Below, piece by piece: positions 46,119 to 55,512 of a stretch of 64,000 nt of DNA. The notes beneath the pieces are model-generated. The model was not told the DNA's origin, made no database searches, and saw nothing but the letters and a program-made list of their open reading frames with translations. Made by a program: the position numbers and the translations under genes. Each line of letters begins with the position of its first letter. Position 1 is the first letter of the stretch. The stretch covers positions 25,188 to 89,187 of the forward strand of contig NZ_CALPCC010000009.1 of assembly GCF_943192905.1 (NCBI RefSeq), given 5' to 3'. This DNA comes from Adlercreutzia murintestinalis (GTDB taxonomy: Bacteria > Actinomycetota > Coriobacteriia > Coriobacteriales > Eggerthellaceae).

Positions 46119-47522
46119 ATGAAACGCTTCGTGGATCGAAAAGGAGACCTTGCGACCTTAGAGGAGCAATTCGCATCCGAAGAGGCATCTCTTGTCGTGC
46201 TGTATGGACGCCGGCGCGTTGGGAAAACGGCGCTGATAACGAAGTTTCTTCAGAATAAGAAAGGCGTTTATTTCCTCGCCACCGAAGAATCGGAGGAACA
46301 GAATCGTCTCGCCTTTCAAAGACAGGTTGCGGCTGTAACGGGCGATACGCTGCTTACGAACGCATCCATTGATAGTTGGGAGCCGCTGTTCGATCGGCTT
46401 ACGCAAGGACCGGAGCGCATCGTCCTCGCTCTTGATGAGTTTCAATATCTTGGTAAAGCTAACGTCGCGTTTCCCTCAGTATTCCAACATATCTGGGATA
46501 CGCTGCTTTCAAAACGCAATGTCATGGTCATCCTATGCGGGTCGCTTATCTCTCTCATGGTCAGCCAAACCCTTGCCTACGATAGCCCGCTGTATGGGCG
46601 CCGCACCGCCCAGATACGTATGGTGCAGATACCTTTCAAGTATTATGCAGATTTTTTCGATCATTCACTCTCGCGCCGGTCACTTGTCGGCCGCTACAGT
46701 GTAACGGGAGGCGTTCCAAAGTACATCGAAAGATTCGCAGACAGAAAAGAGATCTTTCGTGCCATTGAAGATAATGTACTCAGTCGCAACAGCTTCCTCT
46801 TTGATGAGCCGAACTTTCTGTTGTCGAAAGAAGTAGGCGAGGTGGGAAGTTACTTTTCCATTATACGAGCCATCGCGGCGGGCAATCGACGATCAGGCGA
46901 GATAGCGGCATCGATGAATGTGAAGCAGACGAGTCTGACGAAGTATCTGAAGGTGCTTGAGAGTCTTGACATACTACAGCGTGATGTTCCAGCAACTGAA
47001 GCGCATCCAGAGAAGAGCAAGCGCGGGTTCTATCGAATCAAAGATAACTATTTGCGATTTTGGTTCCGTTTCGTCTTTCCGAACTTAGGGTTGCTTGAGA
47101 CGGGTCATCAAGATGTGGTACTCGAGCAGATTCGGCAGAATTTTATAGACGGACACGTTTCATATGTATATGAGGCTGTTTGTCGAGATCGAATATGGGA
47201 TCTAGCAGCAGAGGATGAATTCCCATTTATGCCGAGTCGCGTAGGAGCATGGTGGGGCACCCGGGATATCGAGATCGATCTTTTAGCGTTGAATGATGTC
47301 GGCGATAGAGTTGCCTTCGGTGAATGTAAATTTTGGAGAAGCCCTGTAGGTGTGAATGTCCTGGATGATCTCGAGGACAAGGCGAGACGCGCGCAGCAAT
47401 CGAGTGGTTTTGGACCCTACAAAGATGCGGAAGCACTTTTCGTGATCTTCAGCATCAGCGGTTTTACCGAAAGTTTGAAGAAGAAGGCCGCCGAGCGCTC
47501 GGATGTGCTTCTCTTTGACTGA
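46119..47522 (+). CDS. AAA-type ATPase with DUF234 C-terminal nuclease-like domain
   Basis: A 467-residue protein. The N-terminal P-loop is LYGRRRVGKTAL (residues about 29-40) and the Walker B strand is VLALDEFQYL. The mid region RSGEIAASMNVKQTSLTKYLKVLE is a winged helix, and the C-terminus has IEIDLLALNDVGDRVAFGECKFW, an Asp...Glu-x-Lys pattern of the PD-(D/E)XK superfamily typical of DUF234. Such proteins are widespread in accessory regions; their role is unknown, though a DNA-directed NTPase is likely. The gene is complete, unlike the DUF4143 relic at 3.6 kb. Confidence 0.82.
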   Translation: MKRFVDRKGDLATLEEQFASEEASLVVLYGRRRVGKTALITKFLQNKKGVYFLATEESEEQNRLAFQRQVAAVTGDTLLTNASIDSWEPLFDRLTQGPERIVLALDEFQYLGKANVAFPSVFQHIWDTLLSKRNVMVILCGSLISLMVSQTLAYDSPLYGRRTAQIRMVQIPFKYYADFFDHSLSRRSLVGRYSVTGGVPKYIERFADRKEIFRAIEDNVLSRNSFLFDEPNFLLSKEVGEVGSYFSIIRAIAAGNRRSGEIAASMNVKQTSLTKYLKVLESLDILQRDVPATEAHPEKSKRGFYRIKDNYLRFWFRFVFPNLGLLETGHQDVVLEQIRQNFIDGHVSYVYEAVCRDRIWDLAAEDEFPFMPSRVGAWWGTRDIEIDLLALNDVGDRVAFGECKFWRSPVGVNVLDDLEDKARRAQQSSGFGPYKDAEALFVIFSISGFTESLKKKAAERSDVLLFD

Positions 47523-47645
47523 GGTGTCTCAGGGCGATCTTGGTGAAAAGAATGCGAGATGCATTGCTCTAGCGAGTGAGGCAGCTTTGATGGCTGCCTC
47601 GCCGTGCTCAATGATGTCTCGTAGTTAACCTGATATTGCGCACCT

Positions 47646-50600
47646 CTAGATGCTATCCATGCGCAGGGCTTCCACCACGTTGTCCGCGCGGCAGCGGTGC
47701 ATGCCGAATGCCACGGATATGGCCATAGCAGCGGCGGTCATGGCAATCGCCAGCCCCACATAGGCCCACGGCAGATCGAACGCCAGGCCTGATATCGACT
47801 GCGTGACCATGCAGAACAGCAGATAGGACACCACCACCGACACGAGCATGCCGGGGATGAGCCCCTTCACGCCGAAGCTGGCGCATTCGTCCACGATCAT
47901 CGCGCGGAACTGGCGGTTTGAGAGCCCGATCGAGCGCATCACGGCGAACTCGCGCCGCCGCAGGATCAGGCTGTTCGTGATGGTGTTGAACACATTTGCC
48001 AGCGCGATCAGCGCCAGTATCACCGTGAACAGCAGGCAGAAGACGTTCACGACGGTTGCCAGCGTCCGGTTGCTGTTCTGCTGGAGCAGATAGTTGTTGA
48101 AGCTGAACCAGTCCAGCGCCGTGTCACCGCTGCTCGCCAGCTGGCTTCGCGCCGTCTGCTCAAGCGCCTCAGCCACCGTGCCAGAGTCGTTGCCGGTCAC
48201 GTTGAATCCGGCGGTAAAGGAGGGGTCGAACGACTCGAATGTTGACGCTCCGGACGCTTCCGCGCTGGCAGCCTGCGCTGACAGCGCCGACAGGGGCATC
48301 ACGATGCGCAGCAAGCCCGTCTGTCCCACGATGGTGGGCATCTCGTCAGCCAAGGAAACAACATCGATCTCCATGGTCTCCACCTGCACATCTTCCAACG
48401 GCACCGGCACCGCCGCTTCGGATCGGGCAACAGAGGCGTCAGATGACGACGAATCGTCCGCCCGTCCACCCTCTGTCGCATCCAGGTCGGCTTCGTTCAC
48501 CCACGGCACGAACGAGAACGCCGCGCCACTTTGGGCATCAGTGGCGGCATAGTTCATCTCGTAGCTCACCACGGGCACGCTTTGGCCAGAAGCGGTCTGG
48601 TAGGTGCCCCCGGTCAACACCCGGATCGCGCCCGGCTTCGCAAGCATCTCCATCAACTCGTAGGTGATGCCATTGTTGCCGTAGACGCTGCCCGTGGCGA
48701 TCGCGCGCGGATGCTCGGGATCGTAGAAGGAAACCGGGTCGGCACCCACCAGCGCAGCCAGCCCGTTGAAGGTCACATCATCCACGTATTCCACATACCC
48801 GACCGCCCCGTAGTCGCCACTGGTCAGCTTGCCGCTGGACGAGACGGCAGAAGAGAGGGCGCGATCGCTTGAGGTGGCGATCGCCGTTCCAGCCATTTGC
48901 TCGGGAATGACGATCGGCATGATTTCGCTCAGCAGCCATCCAACGGGCTCGCTATCGGGCACATCGCACAGCGCATCGTAGGCCGCTGAATACACTCGCA
49001 CCTGGTCGGTCACATTCGTATCGCCACCATCAAGCATGGCGCTCACGCCGATATCGTAGCGGATATCGCTGTCGGCAGCTGCTACCAGCGTGCCCAAGAA
49101 CGTATTGAGCGAACCCGCGGTCATCAGCAGCACGATGGCCAGCCCGAGTGATACCGCAGCCGTAGTTCCTTTTGCGGCCCCACGCTTGCGGTTGACGCGT
49201 GAAAGCGCGCCCCCAATTCCGAAGATGCGGCCGCTTACGCCGCGCCGCTTCCAGAGACGCGCAGGATCGGTGCTCTTAGCCGAGAGCGCCGCGCCCCTCC
49301 GAGATGCGCGATTGCCGCCCGCGCCTCGCAGTGCATCAATAGCGCTGCAATGACCAGCGCGCCAAGCGGGTACGAAGATGGAAAGCAGCACGGTAATCAG
49401 CGTGAGCGCCGCCGCCAAGGCGATCATCCAACCCTCCGCATGCACGCCGAACGCAATGCCAGCATCGCCGATGACCTCCACGATGGCTGGCCCCAGTATG
49501 GCGAAGGTGACCGCGCAGCCACCGATGCCGATCAACAGCCCCAGCGGTATGCCGATGGCAGCCACCAACAGCGCTTCCAGCAGCACCGCGCGCCTCAGCT
49601 GACGCTTCGAAGCGCCCACGGACGAGAGCAGCCCGAACTGCCGCGTTCGCTCGGCCACGCTGATGGCGAAAGCGTTGTAGATGAGCGAAACGCATGCCAC
49701 CACGATCACAGCGGCCAGCACGCTGGCCACGCCGAAGAAGGTGTTCCATACGGCACCCTCACCGCGTACGCCCAGGTAGCGTAACATGGCGGTATGGTAT
49801 TGGAGGCTTGCTCCAGGAAAGATCGCCTCGGCACGTTGCTCCACGTCCGTGGTGCTCTCGATGCCACCCATGCTGATATAAGCGCGTGCGGCTCCTTGAG
49901 CTTGCGAGGCCTCGGCGGTGATGGCCGCCAGCCCCACCCCGAACGATGCTGTGTAGGCCGCGCGGTCGTAAAAGCCCACGATGGTGAAGGTGCGCTCGGC
50001 GGTATCAACCAACTCTTCGTTGAATATGCCACCGTCTTGCGCGGCATCCAGATAGCCCGTGGACGAATCAAGCAGATCGCCGTCTGCCAGCGTTGCGATG
50101 GCTGCTCCATCGGGATCGAGAGTGGCGACTCCGGCGTCACCGGCTGCGGCTTTCTCCGCGTCCACAAGTACCGCCTTGCGCTGCCCGACGGGTATGGTGA
50201 TGGTATCGCCAAGCGCGTGGTCGCCTCGCTCGCGCCAGGTGCTCGCAAGTATGATCTCGTCGCCATTCTGCGGCATGCGCCCCTCAGACGCCTCCATCGC
50301 GCAGAGGCGCTGAATATCTCCCGCCACGCTTACGATGGGCAGGTAGGAACCATAAATATCCTGCTCAGCGGCTGTCAGCTGTCCGAATCCCACGTCCTGC
50401 ATCAGGGCCCAACCGGTCACCTCGCCCGCTTCCAGCGCATCACGCGCTTCCGCTTCTAGCGCCGCAGCATCATCTGATTGCGCCTCAGCCATCCAGTTCC
50501 CCGAGATGATGGCTTCTGCCTGATAGAGATAATTGGTGAGGCTGGTGAAGGTGGTCAGCACCGCGGTCAGCAATGCTGCCGCCAGCGCCACACCTGCGAT

Positions 50601-50666
50601 GGTCACGATGGTGCGCACCCGGTTCGCGCGCAGCGACTTGATGGTGAACCGGCCCATGGCATTCAT
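47646..50666 (-). CDS. ABC transporter permease, large FtsX/MacB-type
   Basis: A 1006-residue membrane protein with an N-terminal helix (residues about 15-40), a long extracytoplasmic domain, and an FtsX domain of three helices near residues 310-440. A second extracytoplasmic domain follows and a final FtsX domain lies at about 880-1000. The motif SVAERTRQFGLLSSVGASKRQLRRAVLLEALLVA is split between helices as in this family, and LILRRREFAVMRSIGLS repeats it. It overlaps the ATPase gene by four bases. Together they probably move a peptide, lipid or antibiotic, and the two-component genes beside them suggest control by cell-envelope stress. Confidence 0.9.
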   Translation of the reverse strand: MNAMGRFTIKSLRANRVRTIVTIAGVALAAALLTAVLTTFTSLTNYLYQAEAIISGNWMAEAQSDDAAALEAEARDALEAGEVTGWALMQDVGFGQLTAAEQDIYGSYLPIVSVAGDIQRLCAMEASEGRMPQNGDEIILASTWRERGDHALGDTITIPVGQRKAVLVDAEKAAAGDAGVATLDPDGAAIATLADGDLLDSSTGYLDAAQDGGIFNEELVDTAERTFTIVGFYDRAAYTASFGVGLAAITAEASQAQGAARAYISMGGIESTTDVEQRAEAIFPGASLQYHTAMLRYLGVRGEGAVWNTFFGVASVLAAVIVVACVSLIYNAFAISVAERTRQFGLLSSVGASKRQLRRAVLLEALLVAAIGIPLGLLIGIGGCAVTFAILGPAIVEVIGDAGIAFGVHAEGWMIALAAALTLITVLLSIFVPAWRAGHCSAIDALRGAGGNRASRRGAALSAKSTDPARLWKRRGVSGRIFGIGGALSRVNRKRGAAKGTTAAVSLGLAIVLLMTAGSLNTFLGTLVAAADSDIRYDIGVSAMLDGGDTNVTDQVRVYSAAYDALCDVPDSEPVGWLLSEIMPIVIPEQMAGTAIATSSDRALSSAVSSSGKLTSGDYGAVGYVEYVDDVTFNGLAALVGADPVSFYDPEHPRAIATGSVYGNNGITYELMEMLAKPGAIRVLTGGTYQTASGQSVPVVSYEMNYAATDAQSGAAFSFVPWVNEADLDATEGGRADDSSSSDASVARSEAAVPVPLEDVQVETMEIDVVSLADEMPTIVGQTGLLRIVMPLSALSAQAASAEASGASTFESFDPSFTAGFNVTGNDSGTVAEALEQTARSQLASSGDTALDWFSFNNYLLQQNSNRTLATVVNVFCLLFTVILALIALANVFNTITNSLILRRREFAVMRSIGLSNRQFRAMIVDECASFGVKGLIPGMLVSVVVSYLLFCMVTQSISGLAFDLPWAYVGLAIAMTAAAMAISVAFGMHRCRADNVVEALRMDSI
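47647..47704 (-). repeat. 58-bp permease 3'-end sequence (copy B, in the gene)
   Basis: This is the intact copy of the repeat found at 44974-45031. It forms the last codons of the large FtsX-type permease gene. Confidence 0.8.
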
Positions 50667-51346
50667 CGGCGGATCCTCTCGTCGCGTACGATGCGGCCAT
50701 CCTCTATGGCGATCATGCGGTCGGCTGTCAGCGCGATCTCTTCATCGTGGGTGATCACGATCATGGTCTGACCCATCTCTCGGTTCGAATCGCGCAACAA
50801 CTGCATGATCTCGCAGCTGTTCTTCGTATCTAGATTGCCGGTGGGCTCGTCAGCCAGTACCACTGAAGGTGCGTTCATGAGCGCGCGTCCGATGGCAACG
50901 CGCTGCTGCTGGCCGCCTGAGAGCTGACTGGGCAGATGCCCCTCGCGTCCGCGCAACCCGAGTTTGCTGAGCAGCACGCTCAGCCGTTGCACGTTCACTT
51001 CGCGCCCATCAAGCGCCACGGGTAGCGTCATGTTCTCCACCACATTGAGCACTGGCACCAGGTTGTAGAACTGATAGACCAGCCCCACCTCGCGCCGACG
51101 AAAAACGGCAAGCTGCTCGTCGGTAGAACTGTACACGTCCACGCCGTTCATGAGCACGCTGCCCGACGTGGGCTTGTCCACGCCGCCGATCAGGTGAAGC
51201 AGGGTTGATTTGCCCGAGCCCGACGACCCCACGATCGCCACGAACTCACCCTCTGCCACCGAGAAGGACACATCATCGAGCGCGCGCGTGGCGGCCTCGC
51301 CTTCTCCGTAGACCTTGGTCAGATGGCTGACGGTCAGTATGTCCAT
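50663..51346 (-). CDS. ABC transporter ATP-binding protein
   Basis: A 227-residue MacB/LolD-type ATPase with Walker A GSSGSGKST, the Q loop in LVYQFYNLVPVL, the signature LSGGQQQRVAIGRAL, Walker B VVLADEPTGNLD and the switch histidine VITHDEEIA. It is encoded just upstream of its FtsX-type permease with a four-base overlap (ATGA). Confidence 0.95.
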   Translation of the reverse strand: MDILTVSHLTKVYGEGEAATRALDDVSFSVAEGEFVAIVGSSGSGKSTLLHLIGGVDKPTSGSVLMNGVDVYSSTDEQLAVFRRREVGLVYQFYNLVPVLNVVENMTLPVALDGREVNVQRLSVLLSKLGLRGREGHLPSQLSGGQQQRVAIGRALMNAPSVVLADEPTGNLDTKNSCEIMQLLRDSNREMGQTMIVITHDEEIALTADRMIAIEDGRIVRDERIRR

Positions 51347-51457
51347 ATCATCTGCCTTTCTCTGCGTGCCTCCATCATAGCTATGAGCATACGGCGCGCA
51401 CCTTGCTACGCTGTGACGGGCTCATTACAGAATAGTCATCTTGATGAGGGATGCGAG

Positions 51458-51605
51458 AAAGGGATGGCTCGGCACTTCGGAGGATCTGTCTGAACACCTT
51501 CTAGAATCGCGCGAAGCGCGTTGGTGAATGCATGAAGGAGCGCAGCGCACGAGCGAAGCGAGCAGCGGAGCGGCAGTATCCTCCGAAGTGCCGAGCCATC
51601 CCTTT
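51458..51605. repeat. 148-bp element with perfect 28-bp inverted repeat arms
   Basis: The arm at 51458-51485 is the exact reverse complement of 51578-51605, with a 92-base centre that is GC-rich and partly self-complementary (GAGCGAAGCGAGC and similar). It lies between the histidine kinase 3' end and the ATPase gene 5' end. No coding function is supported. It could be a MITE-like element, a folded RNA or a strong terminator. Confidence 0.8.
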
Positions 51606-51614
51606 GTCCTCTGA

Positions 51615-52616
51615 TCATACGACCAGTTTTGGGAAGGCGATCTGGAATTGGGCGCCTCCCTCTGGGGCGTTCGCGGCGCGCAGCGTGCCCCCTTGCACGG
51701 AAATGAGCGCCTGCGCGAGCGCCAGCCCGATGCCGAACCCTTCGGGCGCCGGTGTCTCTGCGGTGGCAGTTCCGCGGTAGAAGCGGTCGAAGATGTGCGG
51801 CAGATCGTCTGCGGCGATGCCTGGACCGGTGTCGGTGATGGTGAAGGTGGTGGCAAGGGCGTTCTCGGCGGCGCGTATGGTCACGCTGCCACCAGCAGGG
51901 GTGTGCTCCATGCAGTTCTTCAGGATGTTCTCCAGCGCTTCGGCGGTCCACATCTCATCGCCCATGAACGTAGCCGCATCGTCGGACTCGATGCGCAGCC
52001 GCACGTCGTGCAGATCGAAGGCGGCTTCCAGCGGCGCCGCTGCGCGCTCTATCATCGCACGCGCGCTCACCGGTGCGGTTTGCGCCCGAATGGCGCCCGC
52101 GTCCACCTTCGCGATCTTGAGTAGCGTGGTCACCAGCCATGCGATGCGTTCAAGAAGCTCTTCGATCTCGCGCATGGCGCGCTTGCGTTCAAGGGGGTCG
52201 TCCATTCGCTCGATCGCGGGCAGCATCAACTCCACCGCGGTCAGCGGCGTGCGAATTTGATGCGACACGTCGGCCAGCGAATCGGCCAGCGCATTGCGCT
52301 CCTGTTGAAGCTGGTCGGCCATGCGCGAGAGCCGCGCCACCATCTTCTCAACCTCGTTGGTCAAAACGGCCAGGTCGCCTTCGCGGCATTTCTCGAACGC
52401 GACAGCGCGCCCGCTGTGCAGCACTTCGTCTATGCGGGCTGACAGGCGGCGCACGGCGGCATGGCGCCAGAGCGCAACCGAGAGGAACAGAATGATCGCT
52501 ATGCCCGCGCACAGGCCGCACCAGGGTTTCGCTTCTGCGGGCGCAGCGAAGACGATGATGGTCATGGCCGCTGCGAGCAGGAGGGTCTGGCGAACGACGG
52601 CAGCATACGATCCCAT
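51615..52616 (-). CDS. Two-component sensor histidine kinase
   Basis: A 333-residue membrane kinase with two membrane segments in the first 50 residues and a very short sensor loop, then a HAMP-like linker. The phosphorylated histidine lies in LADVSHQIRTPL, the N box is LENILKNCMEHT, and the ATP-lid boxes are DTGPGIA and GFGIGLALA. The short loop is typical of intramembrane-sensing kinases that control neighbouring antimicrobial-peptide transporters of the FtsX type. It lies downstream of its response regulator gene (76-bp gap). Confidence 0.92.
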   Translation of the reverse strand: MGSYAAVVRQTLLLAAAMTIIVFAAPAEAKPWCGLCAGIAIILFLSVALWRHAAVRRLSARIDEVLHSGRAVAFEKCREGDLAVLTNEVEKMVARLSRMADQLQQERNALADSLADVSHQIRTPLTAVELMLPAIERMDDPLERKRAMREIEELLERIAWLVTTLLKIAKVDAGAIRAQTAPVSARAMIERAAAPLEAAFDLHDVRLRIESDDAATFMGDEMWTAEALENILKNCMEHTPAGGSVTIRAAENALATTFTITDTGPGIAADDLPHIFDRFYRGTATAETPAPEGFGIGLALAQALISVQGGTLRAANAPEGGAQFQIAFPKLVV

Positions 52617-52692
52617 CAGGGTCGCCTTCCTGATTCCGCGAATGGCGTTCCTGCCGGGCGCGCCTCATCCACTGCTGCGAACCGCGTTCCCA

Positions 52693-53364
52693 TCAAGCGT
52701 CCACCTTGTAGCCCATGCCGCGCACGGTCAGGATGATCTGCGGGTCAGATGGGTCGGTCTCCACCTTCTCGCGTAGGCGCTTGATGTAGACGTTGATGGC
52801 GTTGTCGGAGACGTATTCGCCCGCGCTGTCCCAGATGGCGTCCTTGAGGTTCTCGCGCGTGACCAGTTTGCCCTTGCTTTGGAGGAAGTAGAGCAAAAGC
52901 CGGTATTCGAGCGCCGAGAGGAACACCTCGCGCCCCGCCTTCGTCACCTGCGCAGAGGTCGCGTCAAGGCAGAGGTCCCCGGCGATCAGGGTGCGCTCCA
53001 CGGGGTTCGCCTGACGCAGCGCCGCGCGAATGCGAGAGACCAGCTCGCGTGCGCGGAACGGTTTGGGAATGTAGTCCACTGCGCCCATGTCCAGCCCCGC
53101 TACGGTTGAGTATTCGTCGTCAGAGGCGGTCAAGAAGATGATCGGCATGCCCGGCGCTACCTTGCGCGCAGCGGCGCACACGGCAAACCCGTTGCCTTCG
53201 GCAAGCGTCACATCCAAGAGGGCGATGTCGAAGCGCTGCGCGGTCAGCTGATCGAGCGCACCGGTCTGGGTGCTTGCGGTGGACACATCAAAGCCCTCGG
53301 TGCGGAGCAATTCGCTGAGCGCCTTCACGATGGCACCGTCGTCTTCCACCAACAATACGCGCAT
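52693..53364 (-). CDS. OmpR-family response regulator
   Basis: A 223-residue regulator with a receiver domain (acidic pair EDDG, phosphorylation site in ALLDVTL, Lys in YIPKPF) and a C-terminal winged helix (YVSDNAINVYIKRLREKV, GMGYKVDA). It partners the histidine kinase downstream and probably activates the ABC transporter genes. Confidence 0.94.
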   Translation of the reverse strand: MRVLLVEDDGAIVKALSELLRTEGFDVSTASTQTGALDQLTAQRFDIALLDVTLAEGNGFAVCAAARKVAPGMPIIFLTASDDEYSTVAGLDMGAVDYIPKPFRARELVSRIRAALRQANPVERTLIAGDLCLDATSAQVTKAGREVFLSALEYRLLLYFLQSKGKLVTRENLKDAIWDSAGEYVSDNAINVYIKRLREKVETDPSDPQIILTVRGMGYKVDA

Positions 53365-53452
53365 GATCGCCTCCTTCGCCTGCGACCTCTAGGGTATCAT
53401 CTCTGCCGATGTTTATCCTACTGAGCGGCGTTGCTCAGGATGTTGGGTGAAG

Positions 53453-54736
53453 CTACCTGCGGGCAGCAGACCGGTGCTTCCCGAACGTGCACCCCACGAC
53501 CGCCCCGATCACGCCGCCTACGATCGCGAACGGCAACCACGCGAACCCATAGCTGAACAACGGAAGCGCCTCAACCCATGCGCACGCGCCGACCGCGGAA
53601 TGGAGGGCAAGGGGAATGCTTGCCACGAACGCACCCAAAGCGGCCCCGCGATAGAGCATGTTCGAGTGGATGTGCCGCGCGAAGAGGATGAGCACCATGG
53701 TGGTCATGAAGGGCGGGCACACTAGCACGAGGATGGGCGAAGCCAGGCTGATGATGAGGTCAAGCCCCAGATTGCAGATGAGCACGCCTGCGATCGTGCA
53801 GATGATGACGCCCGCAGGGTAGCTGATGCGGTCGTGGGTAAGGTGCTGAAAATACGCAGCCGTGGAACCGATGAGCCCAATGGCGGTGGTCAGGCACGCC
53901 AGTGCCACCACCACGCCCAAAATGCCAACCCCGACGCTTCCCATGAGCATTTCGGTGATGCCCACGATCAATTCGGCCTGCGTGACATCGGGCGGGAAGG
54001 CGCTGGCGCTGGTAGCCCCCAGATAGGTGAGACCGCCATAGATGAGCGTCAGCAGGGTAGCGGCAATGATGCTGGCAATGGTGAGGATGCGCAGCTTCAC
54101 GGTGCGCTCGGTGAAACCGGCCGATTTCAGGGTGTCTTGCAGCACGATGGAATAGCCGATCACGCACAGGACGTCCATGGCTTGATATCCGGCAAGGATG
54201 CCATCTTGGGCTACATGGTGCGAGAGGGGCTGACCGACCTGCCCGATGGGACCGATGATGCCCGCCATGATGAGCGCTACGATGCCCAGCACGAGCAGCG
54301 GCGTGAGCACCTTGCCGATGATGTCGACCACCTTCGATTTGCGAATGGTCAAAAGCAGCACCACTGCGAAGAACGCGAGCGAGAACGGCAGTAGTCCCAC
54401 ATCGCCGAAGTTCGGCACGAGCGACATCTCGTAGGTGGTGGCCGCGGTGCGCGGCATGGCGATGAGCACCCCGGTGCACAGGATCGCCGCGGTGTTCAGC
54501 ACCACGGCAGGCACCTTGCCGATCGTGCGGCCGAACGCCACTTCGCCGCCGCCCGCCGCGTTGAGCGCGTAGATGCCCAAGCACGCCAGCACCACGTCGA
54601 TCAGCACGAAGAAGGCCAGGCCCACCGGCCATAGGTTACCGCTCTCCATGCCAAGATACGGCGGGAAGATGAGGTTGCCAGCGCCGAAGAACATGGCGAA
54701 CAAGGCGAAGCCGGTTACGACCGCTTCTTTCTTCAT
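53453..54736 (-). CDS. brnQ: Branched-chain amino acid carrier (LIVCS family)
   Basis: Sodium-coupled importer of leucine, isoleucine and valine. The 427-residue protein has about 12 membrane segments and the family start GFALFAMFFGAGNLIFPPYLG, followed by ARTIGK-like and PRTAATTYEM loops. ATG 54736 is preceded by GGAGG; ten upstream in-frame residues are not used. No regulatory leader (T-box) is evident in the short region to the PAP2 gene. Confidence 0.93.
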   Translation of the reverse strand: MKKEAVVTGFALFAMFFGAGNLIFPPYLGMESGNLWPVGLAFFVLIDVVLACLGIYALNAAGGGEVAFGRTIGKVPAVVLNTAAILCTGVLIAMPRTAATTYEMSLVPNFGDVGLLPFSLAFFAVVLLLTIRKSKVVDIIGKVLTPLLVLGIVALIMAGIIGPIGQVGQPLSHHVAQDGILAGYQAMDVLCVIGYSIVLQDTLKSAGFTERTVKLRILTIASIIAATLLTLIYGGLTYLGATSASAFPPDVTQAELIVGITEMLMGSVGVGILGVVVALACLTTAIGLIGSTAAYFQHLTHDRISYPAGVIICTIAGVLICNLGLDLIISLASPILVLVCPPFMTTMVLILFARHIHSNMLYRGAALGAFVASIPLALHSAVGACAWVEALPLFSYGFAWLPFAIVGGVIGAVVGCTFGKHRSAARR

Positions 54737-54857
54737 GCGCTGTCTCCCTCCTTCGTGCGCTATCACCCGCTTCTCATTATGGGCGCGCGTTCGGGATTCA
54801 GCGGCGATGCTGCATGTGCGGTGCGCAGTTGCAACCCTTTAGTAAGAGAACCGATGC

Positions 54858-55361
54858 CTAGAGGGCGTCGATCAGCTTCGCGGTACCAACACCAACGGCA
54901 ATGCCGAGCACAGCGCCAGCCAGCACGTCGGTGGGGTAGTGCACGTACAGGTACAAGCGCGAAACGGCGATGAGCACAGCCAGCACGGCGCAGGGAATGG
55001 TGAGCCCCCGCGGCATGCGCTCGGCCACCAGCACGGCTACCGCAGCACATGCCGCCGCGGTATGCCCCGAGGGAAACGACGAGCCGAACGGCCGCGCAAT
55101 AAGCAGGTGCATGCTCGGATTCACGTCGCAGGGGCGCGGTCGCATGACCACCTCGCCAATGATGAGCTTCCCGATGACGCCCGCGGCCACCACAGCCACG
55201 ATCACCGCCACGCCGACACGTCGCTGCTTCGGCAAGCAAGCCAGCACCACGCCGAGCACAAGCCAAACGGCCCCCAGGTTGCCCAGCAACGTGATGGGCA
55301 CCATGATGCCATCCAGCCACGGCGCACGCAGCGTTGCCTGCAGGGCGTCAAGCAGCATCAT
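54858..55361 (-). CDS. PAP2-family phosphatase
   Basis: A 167-residue membrane phosphatase with four to six hydrophobic segments and the three PAP2 motifs: K-x6-RP (KLIIGEVVMRPRP), PSGHT, and SR-x5-H-x3-D (SRLYLYVHYPTD). It probably dephosphorylates undecaprenyl pyrophosphate or a lipid phosphate at the outer membrane face. ATG 55361 (adjacent to 55358) is preferred; the open frame reaches 55652 but the added part reads as out-of-family sequence. Confidence 0.88.
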   Translation of the reverse strand: MMLLDALQATLRAPWLDGIMVPITLLGNLGAVWLVLGVVLACLPKQRRVGVAVIVAVVAAGVIGKLIIGEVVMRPRPCDVNPSMHLLIARPFGSSFPSGHTAAACAAVAVLVAERMPRGLTIPCAVLAVLIAVSRLYLYVHYPTDVLAGAVLGIAVGVGTAKLIDAL

Positions 55362-55512
55362 TTCGTCCACAGAAGTACCTCGTTTCCGTCTGGTGGCTTG
55401 CCGGGAAGCGCACTCTGGTATGAGAATGGTATCCGAAACGCAACCAGGTTGCTGCGCAACAGCCAACAGAGCCAACAACACAAGGAGCAGGGGCATGACA
55501 AGGAGCGGAGGC

